From positions 114,279-178,278 of the forward strand of contig NZ_MZXV01000010.1 in NCBI RefSeq assembly GCF_003253745.1: DNA of 64,000 nucleotides. Reading direction: 5' to 3'. Below, piece by piece: positions 1 to 7,998 of the stretch; position 1 is the stretch's first letter; each line of letters begins with the position of its first letter. This DNA comes from Mesorhizobium kowhaii. GTDB taxonomy: Bacteria > Pseudomonadota > Alphaproteobacteria > Rhizobiales > Rhizobiaceae. The position numbers and the translations under genes were made by a program. A model generated the notes under the pieces. That model saw only the letters and a list, made by a program, of their open reading frames with translations. It had not been told where the DNA came from and did no database searches.

Positions 1-322
1 CCCTGCCCGCTTCCACAGGGCCGCGCACGGATTTGAAGCCATCGCGCTGCCTGGCCGTGGTTGCGAAAACAAAGTTCAGATCGGCGAGCGCCGAGGCCAG
101 ATCGTCGAACACTTTCACGGCGTCGATAACATGGTCGGCGCGGCTGGCGGCCGCGCGCGCCTTCTCGCTCGGCCAACCGTCGCGAGGGTTGACCAAGCGC
201 AGCTCCGACAGGCCGAAATTGGCCATGGCACGAGCCACCATGCCGATGTTCTCACCGAGCTGCGGCTCGACGAGGATGATCGCCGGGCCGGCGAGGCCGC
301 GCTGAAAGTCCGTTCCTGCCAT
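1..322 (-). CDS. trmJ: TrmJ-like SpoU-family RNA 2'-O-methyltransferase (N-terminal part, cut by window edge)
   Basis: Only the first 107 residues are in the window; the rest lies beyond base 1. The protein begins MAGTDFQRGLAGPAIILVEP and continues with GENIGMVARAMANFG and LRLVNPRDGWP. This is the classic start of SpoU/TrmH-fold (SPOUT) enzymes of the TrmJ/LasT branch, which 2'-O-methylate a tRNA anticodon-loop nucleotide using S-adenosylmethionine. The Asn-Ile-Gly and Arg-Ala-Met segment is the family's motif 1. The SAM-binding knot is at the C-terminus and cannot be seen. The ATG at 322 is the only well-placed start. The gene is transcribed away from the duplicated beta-helix genes. LasT-like paralogues share this N-terminus, so the exact substrate is inferred. 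Confidence 0.85.
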   Translation of the reverse strand, partial: MAGTDFQRGLAGPAIILVEPQLGENIGMVARAMANFGLSELRLVNPRDGWPSEKARAAASRADHVIDAVKVFDDLASALADLNFVFATTARQRDGFKSVRGPVEAGR

Positions 323-622
323 GTGTTCCAGGTGATTGCGCCACGAAGTCTGCGCGTCCTGCCATATCGATGCGGCTTTTTGAAGAGTTATCGGCCGTCT
401 GACTGACAAATACCCTTATGTCGCTCCCCCTGGTTTGCGCGAAAAATCCAGATGCGCGTCACCGGGGGTTCGCGCAGATGCCAGGCTTGTACAAGCAGAT
501 GAGCTGCGCACTCCGTCCCTCAAGAGATTGGTGGGATGCGGCACCGCACTCGTGCTGTTAGCGACAAGACATCTGGTCTCATTGCGGCAAATGGCTCAAC
601 CATGACGCCCCCAAACCGCTGA

Positions 623-682
623 CAAATGGATCGGCCCGTGCTCGCTGTTGCTATTGACGATATTTTCCATTTGTAGAAATCA
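623..682 (+). promoter_or_regulatory. Candidate promoter/operator, beta-helix gene copy 1
   Basis: CAAATGGA at 623-630 is matched by its reverse complement TCCATTTG at 666-673. The second arm lies just downstream of TTGACG (654-659), a -35-like hexamer. No clean -10 box follows at 17 bp (AAATCA at 677-682), so the promoter itself is weakly supported. The inverted repeat and hexamer are both kept in the duplicate leader. Confidence 0.35.
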
Positions 683-807
683 TCTACGATCCGAATGAAC
701 ATTTATTTACGATGACGCATCGCGTGACTGGGAAACCAATTTAGAAAGCGGTAATATCGAAACCGCTTGGGTTCAATTTTTATCGACGAATAGTATTTTG
801 AACGATG

Positions 808-826
808 GAGTGTGTTTTGCACGCTC
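808..826 (+). promoter_or_regulatory. Conserved 5'-UTR hairpin, copy 1
   Basis: GAGTGTG (808-814) and CACGCTC (820-826) pair into a 7-bp stem, including one G-U pair, with a 5-base loop. The hairpin sits about 80 bases before the ATG at 907. The duplicate copy keeps both arms and changes only a loop base. No U-tract follows, so it is not a simple terminator. Confidence 0.4.
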
Positions 827-906
827 CTGTCATTTAGCTATGCCCCAAGCATCCAACACGGGATTCAATGGCCGACGAAGCGTCAGCCAAAACCTAGGAG
901 GGGTAA

Positions 907-1884
907 ATGAACGTCGTACGGGTTTTCCTTTCACTCGCTGTATTGGTTCTGGCGTCGATCTTCCTGATTGCGCCAGCTTCCGCGCAAGCGACACGGACGT
1001 GGGTTTCCGGCGTTGGCAACGACGCCAATCCGTGCAGCCGAACCGCACCTTGCAAGACGTTTGCCGGCGCCATCTCGAAGACGGCGACGGCCGGCGAAAT
1101 CGACTGTCTCGACCCGGGCGGCTTTGGCGCGGTTACCATCACCAAATCCATCACCATCGACTGCAAAACCACGGAAGGTGGTGTGCTCGCGTCCCTCGTG
1201 AACGGCATCGTCGTCAATACGCCCGTCGGCTCCTCAGTGCATCTTCGCGGCATCAGCATAAACGGTGTGGGCAACGGCCTCGACGGCGTGCGTATGATCG
1301 GCCAGGGTCAATTGCATATCGAGGATTCCAACATAGAGCGGATGGCCGGCAACGGCGTCGAATTTCTCGCCAACGGGAACAGCGAACTCTACATAACCAA
1401 CACGCGCATAGCCGAGACAGGCGCTGAAGGCGTTCTCATCAAAACGACTGGGGCCGTTGGGATCAATGCCATCCTTTCGAGGGTGGAAATTACCAACAGC
1501 GCCAGTGGCATTCTTGTCGACGGCACCGGCAACACCGTGGCCATGAACATGACACTGACCAACAGCCTTATCAGCGGCAATACCGGCAGCGGCGTGGTGG
1601 TCAAATCCGTCGCCGCGGCATCGCCGGTGCGCGCGACGATTACCGGCAACACGATCAGCGCCAATGCCGGCACCGGTGTCAACGCGAACGGTGCCGCTGC
1701 CAGCGGCAACGGAAGCGCCATCGCCTTTCTCGGCGGATCGACGGTGTTCGGCAATGTCACCGGGGTCAGCAATACCGGGAGCGGCGCCGTCCAGTCGTTC
1801 AAGAACAACATGATCTCCGGCAACTTAACCGACGGCACACCGCTCACCGCCTTCGCGGGCCCTGGCGGTACGCCGCTGCAATAA
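907..1884 (+). CDS. Secreted right-handed parallel beta-helix protein, copy 1
   Basis: A 325-residue protein with a clear Sec signal peptide: MNVVRVFLSLAVL, hydrophobic stretch, cleavage after the ASAQA region near residue 27. The mature part starts TRTWVSGVGNDANPCSR, with a paired-Cys segment (PCSRTAPCKTF), then repeats of short strands rich in Asn, Gly and Ile (ITNTRIAE, VEITNSASGI, LTNSLISGNTGSG, ITGNTISANAG) typical of a pectin-lyase-like solenoid. The fold is clear; enzymatic activity is not, and I see no lyase catalytic set. A strong AGGAGGGG Shine-Dalgarno precedes the ATG. The gene is the upstream member of a tandem pair. Likely periplasmic or extracellular; function unknown. Confidence 0.85.
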   Translation: MNVVRVFLSLAVLVLASIFLIAPASAQATRTWVSGVGNDANPCSRTAPCKTFAGAISKTATAGEIDCLDPGGFGAVTITKSITIDCKTTEGGVLASLVNGIVVNTPVGSSVHLRGISINGVGNGLDGVRMIGQGQLHIEDSNIERMAGNGVEFLANGNSELYITNTRIAETGAEGVLIKTTGAVGINAILSRVEITNSASGILVDGTGNTVAMNMTLTNSLISGNTGSGVVVKSVAAASPVRATITGNTISANAGTGVNANGAAASGNGSAIAFLGGSTVFGNVTGVSNTGSGAVQSFKNNMISGNLTDGTPLTAFAGPGGTPLQ

Positions 1885-1913
1885 GCGACCGCCGCCTCCG
1901 CGGCAGCATGAAC

Positions 1914-1964
1914 AAAGGCGATGCCGGCTGCCCTCACGGGGTAGTGCGGCATCGCCTCTTTGTT
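1914..1964 (+). terminator. Rho-independent terminator after beta-helix copy 1
   Basis: AAAGGCGATGCCG at 1914-1926 pairs with CGGCATCGCCT at 1947-1957, followed by CTTTGTT. It starts 30 bases after the stop codon and is duplicated with the gene (3336-3386). Confidence 0.75.
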
Positions 1965-2040
1965 CCCGACCGCCACAGCAGAAGCCTGCGTCTTCCGCTG
2001 CCCGGTTGCACCGCTCGACCATGGCGGCCCAAACCGTCGA

Positions 2041-2091
2041 CAAATGGACCCGCCCGTGCCCGCTGTCGGTATTGACGATATTTTCCATTTG
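2041..2091 (+). promoter_or_regulatory. Candidate promoter/operator, beta-helix gene copy 2
   Basis: The same inverted repeat as in copy 1: CAAATGGA at 2041-2048 and TCCATTTG at 2084-2091, with TTGACG at 2072-2077. Both arms are retained although neighbouring bases have changed, which suggests selection on the repeat. The matching 5'-UTR hairpin is at 2227-2245. Confidence 0.35.
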
Positions 2092-2327
2092 TAAAAATCA
2101 TCTACGATCCGAATGCATATTTATTTACGATGACGCATCGCGTCACTGGAGAATCAAATTAGAAAAAGGTAGGCTCCCAGCCGCTTGGGTTTTCAATCTG
2201 TATCGACGGTTGGTATTTGGAAGATGGAGTGTGTCTTGCACGCTCCCGTCATTTATTTATGCCCCAAGCATCTCGACACGGGTTTCCATGGCCGACGAGG
2301 GCGTTGGCCAAAATCTAGGAGGGGCAA

Positions 2328-3305
2328 TTGAAAATTGTACGGTTTTTCCTTTCACTCGCTGTGTTGGCACTGGCGTCAGCCTTCCTGATTGCGCCAGCTT
2401 CCGCGCAAGCGACACGGACGTGGGTTTCCGGCGTTGGTGACGACGCCAATCCGTGCAGCCGAACGGCACCTTGCAAGACATTTGCCGGTGCTATCTCGAA
2501 GACGGCGGTAAGTGGTGAAATCAACTGTATCGACCCTGGCGGTTTTGGCGGGGTCACCATCACCAAATCCATCACCATCGACTGCAGGAACACTGAAGCG
2601 GGTGTGCTCGTCAGTGGTACGAACGCCATCATCGTCAACGCGCCTGCCGGCGCCGCGGTTCATCTTCGCGGCCTCGACATATTCGGTGTGGGCACCGGCC
2701 TCGACGGCGTGCGTATGGTCGGTCAAGGTCAACTGCATATCGAGGACTGCAACATCGAGCGGTTTGCCAGCAACGGCGTCGAATTTCTTCCCACCGCAAA
2801 CAGCGAACTCTACATAACCAACACACGCATAGCCGAGGCAGGCGCTGAAGGCGTTCTCATCAAGACGACTGGGGCCGTTGGAATCAATGCCATCCTTTCG
2901 AAGGTGGAAATTACCAACAGCGGCAGCGGCATTCTTGTCGACGGCACCGGCAACACCGTTGCCATGAACATGACGCTGACCGGCAGCCTTATCAGCGGCA
3001 ACACCGGCAACGGCGTGGCGATCAAATCCATCGCCGCGGCATCGCCGGTGCGCGCGACGATTGTCGGCAACACGATCAGCGCCAATGCGGGCACCGGCGT
3101 CAACGCGAACGGTGCCGCTGCCAGCGGCAACGGAAGCGCCATCGCCTTTCTCGGCGGATCGACGGTGTTCGGCAATGTCACCGGGGTCAGCAATACCGGT
3201 AGCGGCGCCGTCCAGTCGTTCAAGAACAACATGATCTCCGGCAACGTAGCCGACGGTACACCGCTCACCGCCTTCCCGGGCCCTGGTGGTACGCCGCTGC
3301 AATAA
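2328..3305 (+). CDS. Secreted right-handed parallel beta-helix protein, copy 2
   Basis: Paralogue of the protein at 907-1884, also 325 residues, with the same signal peptide layout (KIVRFFLSLAVLALASAFL) and the same mature N-terminus (TRTWVSGVGDDANPCSR). Changes cluster in the first half (SGEINCIDPGG, VSGTNAIIVNAPAG); the last ~130 residues are almost unchanged. The start is TTG, aligned to the ATG of copy 1 and preceded by the same AGGAGGGG Shine-Dalgarno, so translation may be weaker. Solenoid repeats (VEITNSGSGI, LTGSLISGNTGNG) are intact. As with copy 1, the fold is confident and the function unknown. The frame is open, with no sign of decay. Confidence 0.85.
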   Translation: MKIVRFFLSLAVLALASAFLIAPASAQATRTWVSGVGDDANPCSRTAPCKTFAGAISKTAVSGEINCIDPGGFGGVTITKSITIDCRNTEAGVLVSGTNAIIVNAPAGAAVHLRGLDIFGVGTGLDGVRMVGQGQLHIEDCNIERFASNGVEFLPTANSELYITNTRIAEAGAEGVLIKTTGAVGINAILSKVEITNSGSGILVDGTGNTVAMNMTLTGSLISGNTGNGVAIKSIAAASPVRATIVGNTISANAGTGVNANGAAASGNGSAIAFLGGSTVFGNVTGVSNTGSGAVQSFKNNMISGNVADGTPLTAFPGPGGTPLQ

Positions 3306-3335
3306 GCGCCTGCCGCCTCCGCGGCAGCATGAAAC

Positions 3336-3386
3336 AAAGGCGATGCCGCCTGCCCTCAAGGGGTAAGTGCGGCATCGCTTTTTTGT
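3336..3386 (+). terminator. Rho-independent terminator after beta-helix copy 2
   Basis: AAAGGCGATGCCG (3336-3348) pairs with CGGCATCGC after a short loop and is followed by TTTTTTGTT. The T-run is longer than in the first copy, so it should be stronger. It isolates icd from the duplicated genes. Confidence 0.8.
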
Positions 3387-3525
3387 TACCGATCGCTACA
3401 GCAGAAGCCTGCGTCTTCCGCTGCCATCGGTTTGCACCGCTCGAATCGCTTTGCTATAGGCGAAGTCCCTACCCTGGCGGGGTCGGCCCCGCCATCACCC
3501 AACTGTTGAACGAGGCATTCTTTCC

Positions 3526-4737
3526 ATGGCGAAGATCAAGGTGGCGAACCCGGTCGTCGAACTCGACGGCGACGAGATGACCCGCATCATCTGGCAGTTC
3601 ATCAAGGACAAGCTGATCCACCCTTATCTCGACCTCAAGCTTGAATATTACGATCTCAGCGTCGAGCACCGTGACGCTACCAATGACCAGGTGACCATCG
3701 ATTCGGCCAACGCCATCAAGAAATACGGCGTCGGCGTGAAATGCGCGACGATCACGCCCGACGAGCAGCGCGTCGAGGAATTCAAACTGAAGAAGATGTG
3801 GAAGTCGCCGAACGGCACCATCCGCAACATCCTCGGCGGCACGATCTTCCGCGAGCCGATCATCATGAAGAACGTGCCGCGCCTGGTGCCGGGCTGGACC
3901 AAGCCGATCATCGTCGGCCGCCATGCCTTCGGCGACCAGTACCGCGCCACCGATTTCCGCTTTCCCGGCAAGGGCAAGCTGACGATCAAGTTCGTCGGCG
4001 ACGACGGCAAGGTCATCGAGCACGATGTCTACGATGCGCCGGGCGCCGGCGTCGCCATGGCCATGTACAATCTCGACGATTCCATCCGCGAGTTTGCCCG
4101 CGCTTCGCTGAACTACGGCCTGCTGCGCAACTATCCGGTCTATCTGTCGACCAAGAACACCATCCTCAAGGCCTATGACGGGCGCTTCAAGGATATTTTC
4201 CAGGAAGTCTACGAGGCTGAATTCGAGGCCGAGTTCAAGTCGAAGAAGCTGTGGTACGAGCACCGGCTGATCGACGACATGGTGGCGTCCAGCCTGAAAT
4301 GGTCGGGCGGCTATGTCTGGGCCTGCAAGAACTATGACGGCGACGTGCAGTCCGACACCGTTGCGCAAGGTTTTGGTTCGCTCGGCCTGATGACCTCGGT
4401 GCTGATGACACCGGACGGCAAGACGGTGGAAGCCGAAGCCGCGCACGGCACGGTCACCCGCCACTACCGGCAGCACCAGAAGGGCGAGGAGACCTCGACC
4501 AATTCGATCGCCTCGATCTTTGCCTGGACGCGCGGCCTCGCGCACCGCGCCAAGCTCGACGACAATGCCGAGCTCAAGCGCTTTTCCGAGACGCTGGAAA
4601 AGGTCTGCGTGCAAACGGTCGAGAGTGGTTTCATGACCAAGGACCTGTCGCTGCTGATCGGCCCCGACCAGCCCTGGCTCTCGACCACCGGTTTCCTCGA
4701 CAAGATCGACGAGAACCTGCAGAAGGCGATGGCGTAA
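3526..4737 (+). CDS. icd: NADP-dependent isocitrate dehydrogenase
   Basis: A 403-residue protein starting [20 protein letters not shown], the type II (eukaryote-like, about 400 residues) NADP isocitrate dehydrogenase common in rhizobia, not the longer E. coli type. It catalyses oxidative decarboxylation of isocitrate to 2-oxoglutarate in the TCA cycle. Recognisable blocks are [19 protein letters not shown] (substrate-binding Ser/Asn/Arg), [20 protein letters not shown] (metal-binding Asp) and [13 protein letters not shown], followed by the NADP-binding segment. The ATG lies about 80 bases after the duplication end. The gene appears monocistronic apart from the closely following GST gene (18 bases between them). 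Confidence 0.97.
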   Translation: MAKIKVANPVVELDGDEMTRIIWQFIKDKLIHPYLDLKLEYYDLSVEHRDATNDQVTIDSANAIKKYGVGVKCATITPDEQRVEEFKLKKMWKSPNGTIRNILGGTIFREPIIMKNVPRLVPGWTKPIIVGRHAFGDQYRATDFRFPGKGKLTIKFVGDDGKVIEHDVYDAPGAGVAMAMYNLDDSIREFARASLNYGLLRNYPVYLSTKNTILKAYDGRFKDIFQEVYEAEFEAEFKSKKLWYEHRLIDDMVASSLKWSGGYVWACKNYDGDVQSDTVAQGFGSLGLMTSVLMTPDGKTVEAEAAHGTVTRHYRQHQKGEETSTNSIASIFAWTRGLAHRAKLDDNAELKRFSETLEKVCVQTVESGFMTKDLSLLIGPDQPWLSTTGFLDKIDENLQKAMA

Positions 4738-4755
4738 CCGGCCGAGACCTGGACC

Positions 4756-5376
4756 ATGGGGAAGCCCGTCGTCTACGGCGCGGACTACAGCGTCTATGTG
4801 CGCATCGTCCGCCTCGTGCTCGCGGAAAAGGGCTACGAGCTTGTGCCGGTCGATGTCTTTGCCGCCGAGGGCATTCCCGCCTGGTATTTCGAGCATCACC
4901 CGTTCGGCCGCATCCCGGCCTTCGAGCATGACGGGTTTCGCCTTTTCGAGACGAGCGCGATTGCGCGTTATGTCGACGAAGCCTTTGACGGGCCGGCGCT
5001 GCAACCGAAGGATCCGCGCGGCCATGCGCGGATGAACCAGATCATCGGCATGCTCGACGCCTATGCCTATCGGTCGATGGTCTGGGATGTCGCCGTCGAG
5101 CGGCTGGAGAAGGAGGCACCCGACGAGGCGCTGATCGCCAACGGGCTTTCGCAGGCGAGCAAGGCGCTTCAGACGCTCTCGTCGCTGAAAGCGCCGGGGC
5201 CATGGTTGTTGGGCGACCAACTGACGCTGGCCGATCTGCATGCCGCCCCGATCATCGGTTATTTCATCAAGGTCAGTGCGGGGCAAAAGCTGCTCGCCGA
5301 GTTCCCCGAGATCCAGACCTGGTGGGACCGGATCGCGGCCCGTCCAGGCTTTGCCGCGAGTGGTCCGGCGGCCTGA
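4756..5376 (+). CDS. Glutathione S-transferase family protein
   Basis: A 206-residue cytosolic GST-fold protein. The N-terminal thioredoxin-like domain (about 1-80) begins PVVYGADYSVYVRIVRLVLAE, with the phi/beta-class pattern, and contains the cis-Pro/ETSAIARYVDEAF segment that binds the glutathione gamma-glutamyl group. The helical C-terminal domain follows (about 90-206), with LLGDQLTLADLHAAPI, the conserved N-capping box and hydrophobic-staple motif. The usual catalytic Ser/Cys near residue 10 is a Ser-Val-Tyr segment. It lies 18 bases downstream of icd and may be co-transcribed, though the functional link is unclear. The substrate is unknown. Confidence 0.85.
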   Translation: MGKPVVYGADYSVYVRIVRLVLAEKGYELVPVDVFAAEGIPAWYFEHHPFGRIPAFEHDGFRLFETSAIARYVDEAFDGPALQPKDPRGHARMNQIIGMLDAYAYRSMVWDVAVERLEKEAPDEALIANGLSQASKALQTLSSLKAPGPWLLGDQLTLADLHAAPIIGYFIKVSAGQKLLAEFPEIQTWWDRIAARPGFAASGPAA

Positions 5377-5414
5377 ACGGCCTCCGCCCGCCGTTCATTC
5401 CTGCCCGCCGTCTA

Positions 5415-6206
5415 TTATGGAAGGTAGATTTCCGCCTTCATGAAGGTCTTAGCGCGGCCCAGGATCAACACGCGATCTCCAGCCAGATCACACAGCAGAT
5501 GCCCGCCGCGCTGTGAGCACTGGAACGCCGACAGATGGGTCTTGCCGAGTTTTTCAGCCCAGTACGGCACCAGCGTCGCATGAATGGAGCCGGTCACCGG
5601 ATCCTCGGGGATGCCAGCTCCAGGAACGAAATAGCGGGATACAAAATCATGCGTTTGGCCGCGTGCGGTGATGACCAGGCCAAGCGGGTGGAAGGCTCCG
5701 ATCCTGAGCAGATCGGGTACGAAGGACCGGACGGATGGCTCGTCGGCAAGCTCGACGAACAGGTTCTCGAAATTACGAAAGCCCACAACCGGATGCGGGG
5801 CCAAAATCTCCCGCAGCGCCAGCATGGTTTCGCCATCGACAGGCTGCGGCGGAAAACAGGGCAGATCGAGCTGGTAGGCGCCTTGCCGCTGAGAGACCCG
5901 CAACTCGCCCACACGCGTGGCAAAGGCCATGTCATCAGCCACGTTGTGTTGCGAGGCCAGCACATGGGCGGTCGCCAGGGTGGCGTGTCCACAGAAGTCG
6001 ACTTCGTGAACCGGCGTGAACCAGCGTAAGTCCCAGCCCTTGCCGTTCGGCCGCGCAAAGGCGGTTTCGGCAAGATTGTTCTCGTTTGCAATGGCCTGCA
6101 TCACATCGTCCGCCAGCCAGTCCTGCAAGATGAGGACGGCAGCGGGGTTGCCCTGAAAGGCGCTCTCGGCAAAAGCGTCGACCTGGTACATGGTCAGCGT
6201 GGGCAC
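5415..6206 (-). CDS. PhzF-family isomerase/epimerase-like protein
   Basis: About 263 residues, PhzF/diaminopimelate-epimerase fold. The N-terminal PTLTMYQVDAFAESAFQGNP, NNLAETAFA (with the catalytic-position Glu) and VDFCGHATLA are diagnostic; the second half has the mirrored FVPGAGIPEDPVTGSIHATL. Family members isomerise small acids, but most, including probably this one, have no known substrate. The GTG at 6206 gives M-P-T-L-T-M-Y-Q and lies two bases after the preceding stop (6208-6210), with GGGGGA just upstream, suggesting translational coupling. ATG at 6191 is the alternative start. It is the last gene of the SDR-DUF2269-phzF set. A 7-bp hairpin (GAACGGC/GCCGTTC, 5376-5397) lies between it and the convergent GST gene. 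Confidence 0.85.
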   Translation of the reverse strand: MPTLTMYQVDAFAESAFQGNPAAVLILQDWLADDVMQAIANENNLAETAFARPNGKGWDLRWFTPVHEVDFCGHATLATAHVLASQHNVADDMAFATRVGELRVSQRQGAYQLDLPCFPPQPVDGETMLALREILAPHPVVGFRNFENLFVELADEPSVRSFVPDLLRIGAFHPLGLVITARGQTHDFVSRYFVPGAGIPEDPVTGSIHATLVPYWAEKLGKTHLSAFQCSQRGGHLLCDLAGDRVLILGRAKTFMKAEIYLP

Positions 6207-6207
6207 A

Positions 6208-6696
6208 TCATCCCCCAAAAAAACTGATCGCCGGCCGGGCGACCATCAGCCAAAGGATGGCAAGCACGGCAGCGAAAGCCGGGAAGCCGCAAGCAAACCA
6301 GATGCGAAAAAGGCGCTTTTCCTCGGCGGGCAGCGGTCGATTTTCGATGGCCGCCTGTCGCGCCAGATTTCGCATCCGAATCTGAATCCAGACCACCGGC
6401 AGCCAGAACAGACCCGTCACGACATAAAGCAGCAAGGACAGCACAATCCAGCCCTCGGACAGCGGCCATCCCGTTGCCCGTGCCAACAGCACGCCTGATA
6501 TCGGCTGCACCACGACAGCCGTTGCCGTGAATATGGTGTCGGCGACGACAACCGTGCCCGTGACATGGGCGACGAGGTCGGCGCGACCGGTGCGCTGTGC
6601 CATCAGCATGAAGAAGGCGATCCCGGCGCCGGTGCCAAAGAGAACCGTGGCGCCAATGACATGCGTCCAGCGCAGTATGTCGGCCCAGAGGTTCAT
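6208..6696 (-). CDS. DUF2269-family integral membrane protein
   Basis: A 162-residue protein beginning MNLWADILRWTHVIGATVLFG. Four hydrophobic segments are visible: around residues 8-28, 45-70, 80-105 and 130-150. The first helix contains the conserved His of WTHVIGA, typical of the DUF2269 (predicted integral membrane, COG5528) family. Function is unknown. The start ATG overlaps the TGA of the upstream SDR-DoxX gene by four bases (ATGA at 6693-6696), which fixes the start and indicates translational coupling. A longer upstream extension in this frame would sit inside the SDR gene and is not credible. Confidence 0.8.
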   Translation of the reverse strand: MNLWADILRWTHVIGATVLFGTGAGIAFFMLMAQRTGRADLVAHVTGTVVVADTIFTATAVVVQPISGVLLARATGWPLSEGWIVLSLLLYVVTGLFWLPVVWIQIRMRNLARQAAIENRPLPAEEKRLFRIWFACGFPAFAAVLAILWLMVARPAISFFGG

Positions 6697-7988
6697 CGCT
6701 CGTCGAGGACCGCCAGCGCCACAAGCACCAGGCACAGCATGGGGATCGTCTTGACCAGCGGCCCCAGCGGCGCGAGCCAAAGCTCAGGAACGAGAAGCGT
6801 CGCCGCCGCCAGGTAAAACAGCGTGATGGCAATCATCGCCAGCAGCGCTCGCCGCGCCAAAGGCCGGACCAGAACCGCCGCGCCGACAAGGATATCGGCA
6901 GCACCGCCGGCAAGAACCGACATATGGGCGAAATTTGCCGACACGCCGCGTGAAACAAGAATAGAAGCGGCCTCGTCTTGCCGGATCAGGCCGATGATGC
7001 CCGAAGCAAGCCAGAACAGGGCCAGGCAGCCGAAGATGACCGGTTTTGCCAGCCAGAGGCGCGCGAACCATCGCTCCTGAACATGGGCCGGCATGGCGGC
7101 CAGCGTTGCTTCCAGCGGCTGCAGCGGATGATCGGAAAGTTCGTTCCAGGGCCCGGCATGGCCCGTCACGCCACGCGCCAGCGCGCCAAGAGCTGCGGTG
7201 CGCAAAGGCGATCGCCAGCCAAGGAGGCCAAGGCCATCGGCAATGGCGGCCGCAAGCCGGCCGACAATGGCCGGTATCGGCTCGATCTTCGCCCGCGGCA
7301 GGCCAAGCCATGCCCGAAAGGCTGAGAGAACATCGGCGAGCGGTCTGGCCTCGGCTTCGACGAGATCGACGGCAGAACGGGGCGGCAGCGATCCGGCGAC
7401 CGCGCGCGAGACCGCTTCGGCAACGTCGGTGACCGCCACGGTCTGGATCGGCTGGCGCGACATGACGGCAGGGATAAAACCGGGGAAGGCCGCAAGAGCG
7501 CGCAAAAGTGCCGTCCCGCCATAGGCGGCGGGCGCGACCACCAAACCCGGACGCAGGATCGTCCACTCCAGCGAAGAGCTTGCGACAGCCTTGTCGCCTT
7601 GCGCCTTGGTGTCGAAGAAAGCGTCGGCAGAGGAGTGGTCGGCACCGATCGCGGAAATCTGCGCAAAACGGTGCACGCCGGCCTGTTCGCATGCCGCGAC
7701 CAGCGCCACCACCGACTGCCGGTGGATGGCGTCGAGGCGATCGCGCGGGCCGTCCTGCAAGGCGCCTGCCGCATTGACGATTGCGTCCATACCGGTGACC
7801 ACTGGTAGCCAGTCCTCAGCGGCAAGCAGTCGCGACATGTCGGCGGCGATCCAGCGCACCGCCGGCCAGCGCCGCTCGGCATCCACAACATCGCGACCAA
7901 GGCCGGCCACATGATGACCGTCGCGAAGCAGACGGCCGACGACGGCTTCGCCGATCAGACCGTAGCCGCCAAGGACGAGCACCTTCAT
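6693..7988 (-). CDS. SDR-type NAD(P)-binding protein fused to a DoxX-like membrane domain
   Basis: A 431-residue two-part protein. Residues 1-300 form an extended-SDR Rossmann domain: MKVLVLGGYGLIGEAVVGRL (GxxGxxG), VNAAGAL, an epimerase-like ISAIGADHSSADAFFDTKAQ and TILRPGLV. Residues about 305-431 hold four hydrophobic helices of the DoxX-like type (VIFGCLALFWLASGIIGLI, MSVLAGGAADILVGAAVLV, ALLAMIAITLFYLAAATLL, VKTIPMLCLVLVALAVL). NAD-dependent epimerase/DoxX-like fusions are known in proteobacteria without assigned function. The ATG at 7988 lies 10 bases after the alaS stop, so the gene probably reads from the alaS transcript. It overlaps the DUF2269 gene by four bases. Confidence 0.85.
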   Translation of the reverse strand: MKVLVLGGYGLIGEAVVGRLLRDGHHVAGLGRDVVDAERRWPAVRWIAADMSRLLAAEDWLPVVTGMDAIVNAAGALQDGPRDRLDAIHRQSVVALVAACEQAGVHRFAQISAIGADHSSADAFFDTKAQGDKAVASSSLEWTILRPGLVVAPAAYGGTALLRALAAFPGFIPAVMSRQPIQTVAVTDVAEAVSRAVAGSLPPRSAVDLVEAEARPLADVLSAFRAWLGLPRAKIEPIPAIVGRLAAAIADGLGLLGWRSPLRTAALGALARGVTGHAGPWNELSDHPLQPLEATLAAMPAHVQERWFARLWLAKPVIFGCLALFWLASGIIGLIRQDEAASILVSRGVSANFAHMSVLAGGAADILVGAAVLVRPLARRALLAMIAITLFYLAAATLLVPELWLAPLGPLVKTIPMLCLVLVALAVLDER

Positions 7989-7998
7989 GCAGGGACTT

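Larger units (their letters stand above)
323..906. other. Intergenic region with the leader of the first beta-helix gene
   Basis: About 580 bases separate the divergent trmJ-like gene and the first beta-helix gene. I see no credible gene. Bases 602-906 are duplicated at 2023-2327, upstream of the second beta-helix gene. This shared leader holds an inverted repeat (623-630 with 666-673), a TTGACG hexamer at 654-659, and a 7-bp hairpin at 808-826. Bases 323-600 show nothing recognisable beyond the presumed trmJ promoter. Confidence 0.6.
602..3443 (+). repeat. 1.42-kb tandem duplication (two units, offset about 1420 bp)
   Basis: Unit 1 runs about 602-2022 and unit 2 about 2023-3443. Each contains leader, inverted repeat, 5'-UTR hairpin, beta-helix gene, terminator, and a short tail ending in GCACCGCTCGA. 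The two CDS starts differ by 1421 bases and both CDS are exactly 978 bases. Homology stops at both outer ends, giving clean unit borders. Divergence is greater in the leader and N-terminal half than in the C-terminal half, where long stretches are nearly identical. Confidence 0.85.

Noticed and set aside
3469..5286. 605-codon open frame on minus, opposite icd and the GST gene
   Set aside because: Antisense shadow of conserved genes; composition is of shadow type (rich in Arg, Asp, Gly, Leu) with no domain.
5376..5397. Hairpin GAACGGC/GCCGTTC as a bidirectional terminator of GST and phzF genes
   Set aside because: The stem is exact but no T-run follows on either strand, so I mention it only in the phzF entry.
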